A stretch of DNA of 47,153 bases from Anaerolineae bacterium (GTDB lineage: Bacteria > Chloroflexota > Anaerolineae > DRVO01). The DNA is taken from NCBI GenBank assembly GCA_013178015.1, contig JABLXR010000034.1, positions 1 to 47,153 of the forward strand. Reading direction: 5' to 3'. This document shows positions 25,181-32,569 of the stretch, piece after piece. The translations under genes and the position numbers were made by a program. Under the pieces are notes generated by a model that searched no databases, was not told the origin of the DNA, and worked only from the letters and a program-made list of their open reading frames with translations. Numbering within the stretch: the first letter of the stretch is position 1; each line of letters opens with the position of its first letter.

Positions 25181-25963
25181 TTACAGCTCACCGCGAGCCA
25201 GTTCGAATGCGTGCACCGCCACCTCAGCGGCCGCACGGCGATCAGCCGCTTGCAGCCTCCTCGCTTCAGCGCACAGGCGCTTCACCTCTTCCGGTTCCCG
25301 TCCCAGTCCGGCAGCCTGCTCCGCCAACCAGATCAGCTCCTCCAGATGGTCGTGACAGGCGAACTGGAGCCCGTCGTAGTGCGCCAGCAACTCAGCCAAG
25401 TTGGCAAAGGGCACCGGCTCATCGGCCTGCCGCCCCAACTCGGCACCTGCCTCCCTCGCCGCTGCAATGGCCTGCTCCAAGTTGTAGCGCGTTGCCCCAA
25501 TGGGGTCCAGGGCTCGGTAGCCCCATAGGCACAAGAAGTCCTGCAGAGATCGTATGGCGCCGCTGATGCCGGTACCCGTCCCGCCTGCCACGGCGATCGC
25601 CAGAGCGGGCCTTCCATTGGGCTGGCGCGCCAGAGAAGCCCGACCCGGGATCCGGTACCGGTCCATGAAGACGTGGGTCAGCGCGTTGGCCTGCCACACG
25701 TAGACCGGTGCCCCGAGCACGAGGCCGTCTGCCTCATTCACCAGGCTGCTCAGCTCCCCGGGATCGGGAGAACGAATGCAGATGCCATCGGTGAAACACG
25801 GGGCCCCGCAGTCCTCGCAGGGAGCCAGCTCCCAGTCGGCCAAGTACTCGATCCTCGTGCTCGCCCCACTGCGCCGAGCGCCCTCCAATGCGGCACTGAC
25901 CAGACGGTGCGTCAGTCCCTGTTCCCTTCTCGGACTGCCCACAAGCCCCACTATCGCAGGCAT
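25181..25963 (-). CDS. Flavodoxin-fold NAD(P)H-dependent oxidoreductase with iron-sulfur flavoprotein-like cysteines
   Basis: The N-terminal ~190 residues form an FMN-binding flavodoxin fold: VGLVGSPRREQGLTHRLVSAAL (phosphate loop, residues 5-26), ADGLVLGAPVYVWQANALTHVFMDR and ALAIAVAGGTGTG. A four-cysteine cluster, CEDCGAPCFTDGIC (about 49-62, pattern C-x2-C-x3-C-x5-C), resembles the compact motif of iron-sulfur flavoproteins with one residue more, so a 4Fe-4S cluster next to FMN is plausible. The C-terminal ~70 residues are helical and of unknown role. It was probably transcribed from its own promoter at 26067. Substrate unknown. Confidence 0.75.
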   Translation of the reverse strand: MPAIVGLVGSPRREQGLTHRLVSAALEGARRSGASTRIEYLADWELAPCEDCGAPCFTDGICIRSPDPGELSSLVNEADGLVLGAPVYVWQANALTHVFMDRYRIPGRASLARQPNGRPALAIAVAGGTGTGISGAIRSLQDFLCLWGYRALDPIGATRYNLEQAIAAAREAGAELGRQADEPVPFANLAELLAHYDGLQFACHDHLEELIWLAEQAAGLGREPEEVKRLCAEARRLQAADRRAAAEVAVHAFELARGEL

Positions 25964-26066
25964 TCTGCTCCTCCCTGACTATGCTCGCTGACCGGCTCGG
26001 CCTGCCGTCCGGACCGTCGCGCCTACGCACGGTAGAAGGCACATTCGCCCATCGGGTTGGCTCCAC

Positions 26067-26095
26067 AGGCTAGCAGAGCCCGTCGGCGGGGTCAA
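26067..26095 (-). promoter_or_regulatory. Candidate promoter for the flavoprotein-plsX transcript
   Basis: Minus strand TTGACC (26090-26095), 17-base spacer, TAGCCT (26067-26072). The -35 box overlaps the stop of the upstream M20 gene. The 128-base gap before the flavoprotein gene supports a separate start. Confidence 0.45.
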
Positions 26096-27321
26096 TCGCC
26101 TGCTCCGGTCGCCTGAGTGAGGTAGCGCAGGGCACACCCAGCCAACAGGGCCGCCCCGATCGGCAGAGCGGCCTCGTCGACCTCAAAGGTGGGGCTGTGA
26201 CCCCAGGTCGGTTCCTGTCCCTCAGGGGTGACGCCCAGGCGAAAGAAGCAGCCCCGGCACTGTTGGGCCAGGAGGGAGAAGTCCTCCGCGCCCATGCTAG
26301 GCTCGATATCCCGCACTGCTCCGGCACCCAGCATCTTCTCCGCCACCTGCCGCACCAGATCCGTCAGAGCCCCATCGTTGACAGTGACCGGATATCCACG
26401 GCCTATGCCCACTTCGCAGGAGCCGCCCAAAGCCGCCGCTATTCCCGGAGCGATCTGCCGGATCTCGCTGTGGACTGCCTCGCGGGTGCGCTCGTCCAGC
26501 GTGCGGATGGTCCCCGTCATTACCACCGACTCGGGAATGATGTTCGCCCGCGTCCCGCCACTGATGGTCCCCAGGGAAACAACGGCGGGCGCTAGCGGGT
26601 CCACCGAGCGCGACACCACGCTCTGTAGGGAGCTCACGAGCTGCGAAGCGATGTAGATGGGATCGCGCGAGCGGTGCGGCTGAGCCGCATGAGCCCCACA
26701 CCCTTTCACCACCAACTGCAGCGAGTCTGAAGCCGCTTGCACCGCGCCAGCCCGTACCCCGACAGTTCCCGTAGGCAACTCGGTGATGACGTGCAGGCCA
26801 AATACCGCCGAGACCCCTTCCATGGCCCCGTCCTGGATCATCCGCGCTGCGCCAGAGAAGCCTTCGGAGTCGGCAGCCTCCTCGCTGGGCTGAAAGAGCA
26901 GTCGCACAGCCCCCGGTAACCGTCGGCCGCTCAGCAGACGAGCCGCCCCTAGAAGGATGGCGACGTGGGCGTCGTGCCCACAGGCGTGCATCAAGCCTGG
27001 CCGACGAGAAGCATAGGGGAGCGCGGTCGTCTCTTGGATGGGGAGAGCGTCCATGTCCGCCCTCAAAGCCACTACCGGCTCGGCGCTTCCTAGATCCGCC
27101 ACCACTCCCGTCCGGCCCACGCCCTCGCGGATACGCCACCCACCTCGTTTGCCGCCAGCACGATCCATCTGCCGCAACGACGAGACCACTAGCCGAGCCG
27201 TGCGAACCTCCTCGAAGCCCAGCTCGGGCCACTGGTGGATCTCCCGCCGCCACCGGACCAAGTCGCCAGCCATCTCCATCGCCTGCGACAGCAGGCCGTC
27301 GCTCCCCCTTGCAGCCGTCAT
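26092..27321 (-). CDS. M20D-family amidohydrolase/deacylase
   Basis: The 409-residue protein has the M20D layout: RREIHQWPELGFEE (about 26-39), VVALRADMDALPI, HACGHDAHVAILLGAA (metal ligands Cys-x-His and His, about 113-128) and LFQPSEEAADSEGFSGA, a dimerisation lid from about 190 to 305, and a final His in MGAEDFSLLAQ..GCFFRLG. Members hydrolyse N-acyl amino acids, including N-acetyl-diaminopimelate, hippurate and indole-acetyl conjugates. Its ATGA overlap with aspartate kinase suggests work on an aspartate-family amino acid, with N-acetyl-diaminopimelate deacetylase as one candidate; this is inference from position only. Confidence 0.88.
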   Translation of the reverse strand: MTAARGSDGLLSQAMEMAGDLVRWRREIHQWPELGFEEVRTARLVVSSLRQMDRAGGKRGGWRIREGVGRTGVVADLGSAEPVVALRADMDALPIQETTALPYASRRPGLMHACGHDAHVAILLGAARLLSGRRLPGAVRLLFQPSEEAADSEGFSGAARMIQDGAMEGVSAVFGLHVITELPTGTVGVRAGAVQAASDSLQLVVKGCGAHAAQPHRSRDPIYIASQLVSSLQSVVSRSVDPLAPAVVSLGTISGGTRANIIPESVVMTGTIRTLDERTREAVHSEIRQIAPGIAAALGGSCEVGIGRGYPVTVNDGALTDLVRQVAEKMLGAGAVRDIEPSMGAEDFSLLAQQCRGCFFRLGVTPEGQEPTWGHSPTFEVDEAALPIGAALLAGCALRYLTQATGAGD

Positions 27322-28736
27322 GAGTCCTCTCCCCTGCCCAGGCAGGAACGGTCGTGAACCGCCCGCACCGCCTCCTCTATGTCGGCTTCGTCCAGGACGA
27401 AAGAGAGGTTATGCTCTGAGGATCCCTGAGCGATGCATATCACATTTATGCCTCTGCTTCCCAGAGCGTCGAACACCCGGGCGGCTATCCCCGGCGTGCC
27501 TTTCATCGCGGCGCCGACCACCGCCACCACACCTACGTTGTTCTGAGCCCAGATGTCATCGATGTCGTGGCGAGCTTTCTCCACGGCGAACTCCGCTTCC
27601 AGTGCGGCAATGGCGCGCTCTGCCGAGGAGCCCGGAACCACAAAGCAGATGTTCTGCTCCGATGAGGACTGGGTGATCACCAGAACGCTTATCCCCTCCC
27701 GGGCCACAGCCGTGAAGACCTTGGCAGCGATGCCCGGAACGCCCAGCATCCCCCGGCCTTGCACCGTCACCAGGCTCAACCCTCTCACCGAGGTGATCCC
27801 GCGTACGCCCTGGGCCGAGGGCGCCGCCCTGGCCGTGATCAGGGTGCCGGGGTGGCTGGGGTTGAACGTGTTCTTGATGCGAATGGGAATGTCGGCAGCC
27901 TGTGCCGGCAGCATGGTCTTGGGGTGCAGCACCTTGGCGCCGAAGTATGCTAGCTCCGCTGCCTCCGCGTACGAGATCTCTGGCAAACTCCGGGCCTCCG
28001 GCACGATCCGAGGGTCTGCGGTTAGCACCCCATCAACGTCTGTCCATATCCAGATCTCCTCGGACGATAGAGCCGCTCCTATGAGTGAGCCCGAGTAGTC
28101 GCTGCCGCCTCGGCCGAGTGTAGTTGTCACACCAGCGCGGGTTGCCCCAAGGAATCCCGTCACCACAGGCACTGTGCCGGCCTCCAACAGAGGGAGCAGG
28201 GTGTCTCGGGTCGCCTGCCGCGTCTCCTCCAGGAGCGGGTTGGCGGAGCCGTAACAGGCGTCGGTGATCACTAGGCGCGTCGCCTCCACCGGGACCGAGT
28301 CGAAGCCCATACCCCGCAAGCACCCCGCCACGATGCGGCAGGACATGCGTTCGCCCAGGGCAATGATGGCGTCCAGGCCTCGAGCGGTAAGCTCGCCGAG
28401 GACGGACACGCTCTCGCACAGCCGCAGCAGCAGGTCCAGCAGAGACGACACCTCCTCCCCTATGGATTCGCGCTCGCCTTCGGGCACGCAGGCACTGATC
28501 GCCTGCAGATGTCGGGTCAGCAACTGCAGCCGCGTCGCCCGAAAAACGTCGGTCTGGCCCATCTCTGCCGATGTGGCGGACCGGATCAGGGCGTCGGTGA
28601 CGCCGCTCATCGCCGAGACAACGGCGACCACCGCGTGCCCCTCGTTGACGCTAGCTCCAATGAGCTCCGCCGTGCGTCGGATTGCCTCTCCATCACCGAC
28701 CGAAGTCCCGCCGAACTTCATGGTCCGGATGCGCAT
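27318..28736 (-). CDS. lysC: Aspartate kinase with two C-terminal ACT domains
   Basis: The start at ATG 28736 follows GGAGAGAGG; an upstream in-frame TTG lacks support. The 472-residue enzyme starts MRIRTMKFGGTSVGDG, and has GRGGSDYSGSLIGAAL, WTDVDGVLTADPRIVPEA and ISYAEAAELAYFGAKVLHPKTM, all typical of aspartokinase. Two ACT domains follow (about 320-470), with QSSSEQNICFVV and QGSSEHNLSFVL as the paired effector-site motifs. It catalyses the first step to lysine, threonine and methionine, and feedback by lysine and/or threonine is expected. It is an all-kinase form, with no fused homoserine dehydrogenase. Confidence 0.94.
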   Translation of the reverse strand: MRIRTMKFGGTSVGDGEAIRRTAELIGASVNEGHAVVAVVSAMSGVTDALIRSATSAEMGQTDVFRATRLQLLTRHLQAISACVPEGERESIGEEVSSLLDLLLRLCESVSVLGELTARGLDAIIALGERMSCRIVAGCLRGMGFDSVPVEATRLVITDACYGSANPLLEETRQATRDTLLPLLEAGTVPVVTGFLGATRAGVTTTLGRGGSDYSGSLIGAALSSEEIWIWTDVDGVLTADPRIVPEARSLPEISYAEAAELAYFGAKVLHPKTMLPAQAADIPIRIKNTFNPSHPGTLITARAAPSAQGVRGITSVRGLSLVTVQGRGMLGVPGIAAKVFTAVAREGISVLVITQSSSEQNICFVVPGSSAERAIAALEAEFAVEKARHDIDDIWAQNNVGVVAVVGAAMKGTPGIAARVFDALGSRGINVICIAQGSSEHNLSFVLDEADIEEAVRAVHDRSCLGRGEDS

Positions 28737-28763
28737 GCACCTCTCTCCACTCAACGCCTCGGC

Positions 28764-29768
28764 CTAGCCAGGCGTGCCAGTTGACTGAGCGTAGTACTCC
28801 TGCAGGTACCGGGTCTTCAGTGCCGTGATCTCGCCATCATCCATGATTTCCGGCCCCAGCGTCAGGCTCTTACTGGACACAGCCGGAGGGCTGCCCCGCT
28901 CCCCCAAAACCACCTCGGTGATGCCCAGGTACTCGCCCAGCCCCCCTGCCCGGACGAGAGCCACCGCCCCTTGCCAGGCCACTTCAGATTGCGGGGCTCC
29001 GGCTCCACCTCCGACAACCAAGTCTATCCTGGGGACCTGCTGTGCCAGCTCTCGTTCGGCTGCTGGTCCCAGGTTGGAGAGCACGATGACCAAGTGCGCT
29101 TGGTCGGCAAGCGCGGGAAAATGCTGCAGAGCCGCCGCGACCGGGTCGCCCACCTCGACCGGTTCCTCCATGGCTGCCCTGGGCGGCCCGGTGAGGCCAA
29201 GGACGGCGATCGTGGCCCCTTCCCGCTCGAGCAAGACGTATGGCGGGGCGAGCAGTTGCCCCTCGACCGTAAGGTTAGCGCTCACGATGGCGAAAGCGGC
29301 CTCCGCCATCCGTTCTCTCAGCACCTCGAGGCCTAGAGTTAGGTCCTGTGGCCCTAGCGCCATGGCATCGTACCCCATCAAGTTCATGGCCTCGACTGTG
29401 ATCCTGCCCTGGCTCCACTGGTTCAGGTCCTTTCGCGAGCCGGACGACAGAGTGTTGCCTGCGTCGAGCACCAGCCGGGCTACTCCGGCCTCGCTCCGTG
29501 CCCTAATCGCGCTGGCCCGCCGGGCCAGCCCCCCCTTGGGCGGGCTTCAGCCGCACGGGTCCACGTACCCCATCACGTCGTTGGTGTGGAAGATCAGCAG
29601 GCGGGTGCCTGCCGGAACCGCCCCTAGGGTGCGGGGCGTCACGGCCGCCGGCTGGTTCGCAGAAGTGACCTCCGCTGACGGTCTGCTCGACCGCATGCAG
29701 GCCGATAGCAGCGCTGTCATCAACAACGAGCCGCCCGAGCTCAGAAACGCGCGCTTGCTCCCGTCCAC
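28764..29768 (-). CDS. Candidate selenoprotein: lipoprotein of 5'-nucleotidase fold with Cys-Gly-Sec motif (UGA read-through)
   Basis: A GTG at 29768 follows GGAGG. The frame runs 73 codons to a TGA at 29547-29549, then stays open for another 260 codons to TAG at 28764. Both halves form one protein: a lipoprotein signal with lipobox LSAC (Cys24), the strand RLLIFHTNDVMGYVDPCG, the UGA as residue 74, then SPPKGGLARRA and DAGNTLSSG, as in 5'-nucleotidase-like proteins that carry PCGC...GGLARR. The UGA replaces the second Cys of that motif. Read as selenocysteine the product is 334 residues. The di-metal ligands are altered (NDVM for DxH, AGN for AGD, LGPQD for LGNHE), and no Cys other than 24 and 72 is present, so Cys72-Sec74 may be a redox pair. 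The C-terminal nucleotidase domain is absent. A true nonsense mutation is the alternative. Confidence 0.8.
29511..29546 (-). promoter_or_regulatory. Candidate bacterial SECIS element
   Basis: Directly after the UGA (29547-29549) the minus strand holds an uninterrupted eight-pair stem, GCTGGCCC (29522-29529) with GGGCCAGC (29511-29518), closing a three-base loop GGC. The loop starts 26 bases after the UGA and its first two bases are G. These are the distance and loop features I know for bacterial SECIS hairpins. The element is within the coding frame, as in bacteria. Confidence 0.65.
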
Positions 29769-29779
29769 TAGCTGACCTC

Positions 29780-30817
29780 CTACCTCTGCCTAGATCTCCT
29801 CGAGGCGGCCACCGCCGCCAGACCGGCGAAGCCCGCGGCGGCCAGCAACAGCCCCAAACCACCTCCACCAGACACCGCCGCCACCTCAACTTCCGGCGTC
29901 ACGTACAGAGCAGGCGGCAAGGTGGCCGCAGCGCTGGCCAGCACCCACACTTGCGGCGAGGGCCTGGGCGTGGCGGTCGGCGGCAGGGACGGCGCCGTCT
30001 GGCTTCGCCGCGGGCCCGCAGTCTGCGTCGCTGTCACGACGGCCTCAGGTGTTGCCGTCGAAGTGGTGGTGGGCGGCGACGTCTCGCTTGGCACAGGTGA
30101 TCCACTCGGCGAAGGTGGCATCTCCGGTGCCTGCGTCGAGGGCGAGACGGGTTCCGACGTGGCCGTGGGCGCCAGAGCCAGAGTGGCCTGAGGCTCCATC
30201 ACCGGCACCGACTCGTCCCGCACCAGGCTGACCGCGTCCAGGAAGGCCTGATCCGCTCCGTACGTCCGTGGGTTGTTCACCCGAACGAACACGGTGATCC
30301 GATCCGACTCTGCCACCGCACGCGCCCGCAACTCCGGGTTGGTGCGCTTCTTCTCCCACACTTCCGGGCTCCACACCACCGAAGGCGACTGCGGGTCCGT
30401 GCCACCCCAGGGGTCTATTCCCACGGCCCGGCCCATCTCCGGGCCCTCCGACTGGAAGACGGCCCAGCCGATGAAGGCCTCGTAGGTTGCGCCCAACTCC
30501 ACCCCGCTCACCTCCTGGTAGATGCCAGCAACGAAGCCCTCCCCGTCGCTCCAGATCCTGAGCGCTGGTTGCTTGGGAGTATCCGAGGCGGCGTCGAACG
30601 CCGGGTGCCCAGCGATCACGAACGGCCACCAGCCCGTAGGCACCTCGCCGCCAGGAGCGGCGCCGAAGGTGTCGAACTGGCAGTTGAAGGTCAAGTTGGC
30701 GGGGCTCTCGCAGGGGTCCTCGGCCGCCGCACCGCACCACCAGGCGATAGCCGCCACGGCGACCACCAGGAGGACCAGCCCAGACCTAGCTACGAAGGTT
30801 CCAGGCATCGCTCTCAT
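29780..30817 (-). CDS. Secreted, cell-surface anchored protein with Ser/Thr/Pro-rich stalk
   Basis: The start is uncertain: ATG 30817 or 30808 places the hydrophobic signal (VARSGLVLLVVAVAAIAWW) near the N-terminus, while the longest frame begins at 30859 inside lipM. After signal cleavage a globular domain of about 180 residues follows, starting DPCESPANLTFNCQFD and containing ATYEAFIGWAVFQ and ITVFVRVNNPRTYGADQAFLDAVSLV, a beta-sandwich (carbohydrate-binding-like) pattern. Then comes a ~100-residue linker rich in Pro, Thr and Ser, and a C-terminal Gly-rich transmembrane segment with a basic end (SRRSRQR). That is the architecture of a surface protein held by a C-terminal anchor. It is 11 bases upstream of the candidate selenoprotein, also exported. 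Confidence 0.65.
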   Translation of the reverse strand: MRAMPGTFVARSGLVLLVVAVAAIAWWCGAAAEDPCESPANLTFNCQFDTFGAAPGGEVPTGWWPFVIAGHPAFDAASDTPKQPALRIWSDGEGFVAGIYQEVSGVELGATYEAFIGWAVFQSEGPEMGRAVGIDPWGGTDPQSPSVVWSPEVWEKKRTNPELRARAVAESDRITVFVRVNNPRTYGADQAFLDAVSLVRDESVPVMEPQATLALAPTATSEPVSPSTQAPEMPPSPSGSPVPSETSPPTTTSTATPEAVVTATQTAGPRRSQTAPSLPPTATPRPSPQVWVLASAAATLPPALYVTPEVEVAAVSGGGGLGLLLAAAGFAGLAAVAASRRSRQR

Positions 30818-31601
30818 ATTTGGTCTGGGCGAGCCCCGAAGCGCGTCTGAGCTCGTCACGGGTCAGCGGAGCCTCTTCCCAGGTGATGCCCAGGGTTAGG
30901 GCCAGACCCCGAGCCAGCGCGTCCACCACTTCGTCGAAGCCAGCGGTGCGCCCCAGGGCCTGCGCCACCGTGGCAGCACGCTGCCGCAGCAAATCCCGGG
31001 CCCGTTCCCTCTCCTCCTTGGGCAGCTTCAGGAAATCCACCACCTCCCCTACGTCGCCCGAGAGAGGAATGGATCCGTGCTGCAAGACCCCATCGCCGCG
31101 TCTCCACTGGGCGCTCCCCACCAACTTGCGGCCGGCCGCCGTGAGCTCGTACCGCGACGGGGCATCGAAGCAGGCGGCGGAGGTGCCTCCCACCGTCACG
31201 GCGTTCCGCTCGTCCGACACCGGAAGGCCCAGTAGCGATAGCCCGCACCGAAACCCGGCGCTAAGCCGCCGGTACGACTCCAGAACTCCCCCGGCCATCC
31301 GCCAGTCCGCCGCCGGTGCGGCGATGCAGTAGGTCACCTCGTCGCGGTGCAGCACGGCGCGACCGCCACTGGGGCGCCGGACGAACCCCCAGCCTCGGCG
31401 GGCCAGGGCGGCGAGATCGAACCCCTGCGCCGTCTGCGAATAGCCGATGCTCAAGCACGTAGGTCGCCACCGATAGAATCGCAACGTGGGCGGTGAGTCG
31501 CCTCGTTCTGCCGACTCCAGAACGGCTTCGTCCAGACCCATGTTCATGGCCCCAGAGAACTCCCCATCCCGGATCAGCCGCCAGCAAGCGTGGTCAGACA
31601 A
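30786..31601 (-). CDS. lipM: Octanoyltransferase LipM (biotin/lipoate ligase fold)
   Basis: The 271-residue protein starts with TTG overlapping the radical SAM gene by eight bases. Motifs of the family: LRFYRWRPTCLSIGYSQ (about 41-57), RRPSGGRAVLHRDEVTYC (about 75-92), ACFDAPSRYELTAAGRKLVGSAQWRR (about 141-166) and VLQHGSIPL. The conserved Cys in ACFDAPS matches the acyl-thioester cysteine of LipM, which distinguishes it from lipoate ligase LplA and from LipB. LipM moves octanoate from acyl carrier protein to a lipoyl domain. Together with the adjacent radical SAM protein and dihydrolipoyl dehydrogenase, this is a lipoyl-cofactor cluster. Confidence 0.85.
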   Translation of the reverse strand: MSDHACWRLIRDGEFSGAMNMGLDEAVLESAERGDSPPTLRFYRWRPTCLSIGYSQTAQGFDLAALARRGWGFVRRPSGGRAVLHRDEVTYCIAAPAADWRMAGGVLESYRRLSAGFRCGLSLLGLPVSDERNAVTVGGTSAACFDAPSRYELTAAGRKLVGSAQWRRGDGVLQHGSIPLSGDVGEVVDFLKLPKEERERARDLLRQRAATVAQALGRTAGFDEVVDALARGLALTLGITWEEAPLTRDELRRASGLAQTKYESDAWNLRS

Positions 31602-32556
31602 CGCCGGCCTCGACCAGTTCTTTCAGTTGCGCCAGCCCGCTCGTCAACATAGCTTCGCGGGTCTCCTCCTGGGTCAGAGGGCGCGGGTAGTTGTAGAGGT
31701 CGCCGCCCGGGCGCTCATTGTAGTAGGGCCGGTTGCAGCCAGGGCAGCCGGATGTCTGGAACGCCATTCCATCGAGGAGGTGGCCGGCGGCCCGCTCCGG
31801 CAGGCGAGCCAGACGCCCCTCAGCATCGAAATCGCAATCGCCTGCTCGCACCACTCCGAGCGCGATCAGGTAAGCAGCAATCTGCACCCGGCGATAGCTG
31901 GGTAGCGGGGGCTGCCCGCTTCCGGCGAGGCGAGTTCCGGGCACCGGGCAGAAGGCGAACAGCCCCACCGTTGCCCCCAAGTCAGCGTAGAGCTGGGCCG
32001 CTTCCACCAACTCCTTCTCGCTCTCCCCTAGGCCGGCAATGAGGTGAACGGCAAGCCGCCCCGGGTGGTTGTGCGCGACGTGCTCGATCAGGTCGCGATA
32101 GAGCCGCCATCCGCCGCCCTTGACGGCGCCAAAGATCGCCGCGGTGGCAGCGTCCACGCCGAACCCGATGTGATCCACGCCCGCCTCGATCAATGCGTCA
32201 GCGGCCCGCGGAGTCGGGGGCAAAACCGACACATCCACCGGCAGCGCCAGGGCCTGCTTCAGCTCGCCAACGAGGGCGACAAGCCGATCGAAGGCGCCGG
32301 CCGCGGCAGTGCATTGCAGACACACCCTCTGGAACGCGCCCTCGCGCTCTCTCAGCGCATGCAGAACGTCCCGGACGGGGAAAGGGGGCCAGGAGACGCG
32401 GGAGAGCATGTCTTCGGGGCCCGTGCTGGAGCGTGCCTGAGCGCAGAAGCCGCAATCCCGCTCACAGCGCCCGCCGACCATCAGGTACGCCGTCGTGGGC
32501 GCTACTGTCAGCGGTATCCGGCACAATTCCAGCACGCTCGCGGTGCCCGCGGACAC
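31594..32556 (-). CDS. Radical SAM protein, probable alternative lipoyl synthase subunit (LipS-like)
   Basis: The GTG start lies 13 bases after lpd. The radical SAM cluster motif is C-x3-C-x2-C (CERDCGFCAQ, Cys31, 35 and 38). The barrel follows with VCLQCTAAAG, VDVSVLPPTP, GVDHIGFGVDAA and HLIAGLGESEKELVEAA. The C-terminus has SGCPGCNRPYYNERPGGDLYNYPRPLT, a cysteine-containing tail that could bind an auxiliary cluster. Canonical LipA has different N- and C-terminal cysteine motifs and is not what is seen here. Placement between lpd and lipM supports sulfur insertion into octanoyl groups, as by LipS1/LipS2. Only one such gene is present, so the partner, if needed, is elsewhere. Confidence 0.7.
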   Translation of the reverse strand: MSAGTASVLELCRIPLTVAPTTAYLMVGGRCERDCGFCAQARSSTGPEDMLSRVSWPPFPVRDVLHALREREGAFQRVCLQCTAAAGAFDRLVALVGELKQALALPVDVSVLPPTPRAADALIEAGVDHIGFGVDAATAAIFGAVKGGGWRLYRDLIEHVAHNHPGRLAVHLIAGLGESEKELVEAAQLYADLGATVGLFAFCPVPGTRLAGSGQPPLPSYRRVQIAAYLIALGVVRAGDCDFDAEGRLARLPERAAGHLLDGMAFQTSGCPGCNRPYYNERPGGDLYNYPRPLTQEETREAMLTSGLAQLKELVEAGVV

Positions 32557-32569
32557 CCCGACGCGCCGC

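Noticed and set aside
29472-29549. Reading 28764-29768 as a pseudogene broken by a nonsense mutation
   Set aside because: The stop is exactly at a functional Cys position of the family, both halves remain intact, a SECIS-like hairpin follows, and selB is present. A random nonsense mutation would be unlikely to fit all four. It remains the main alternative.
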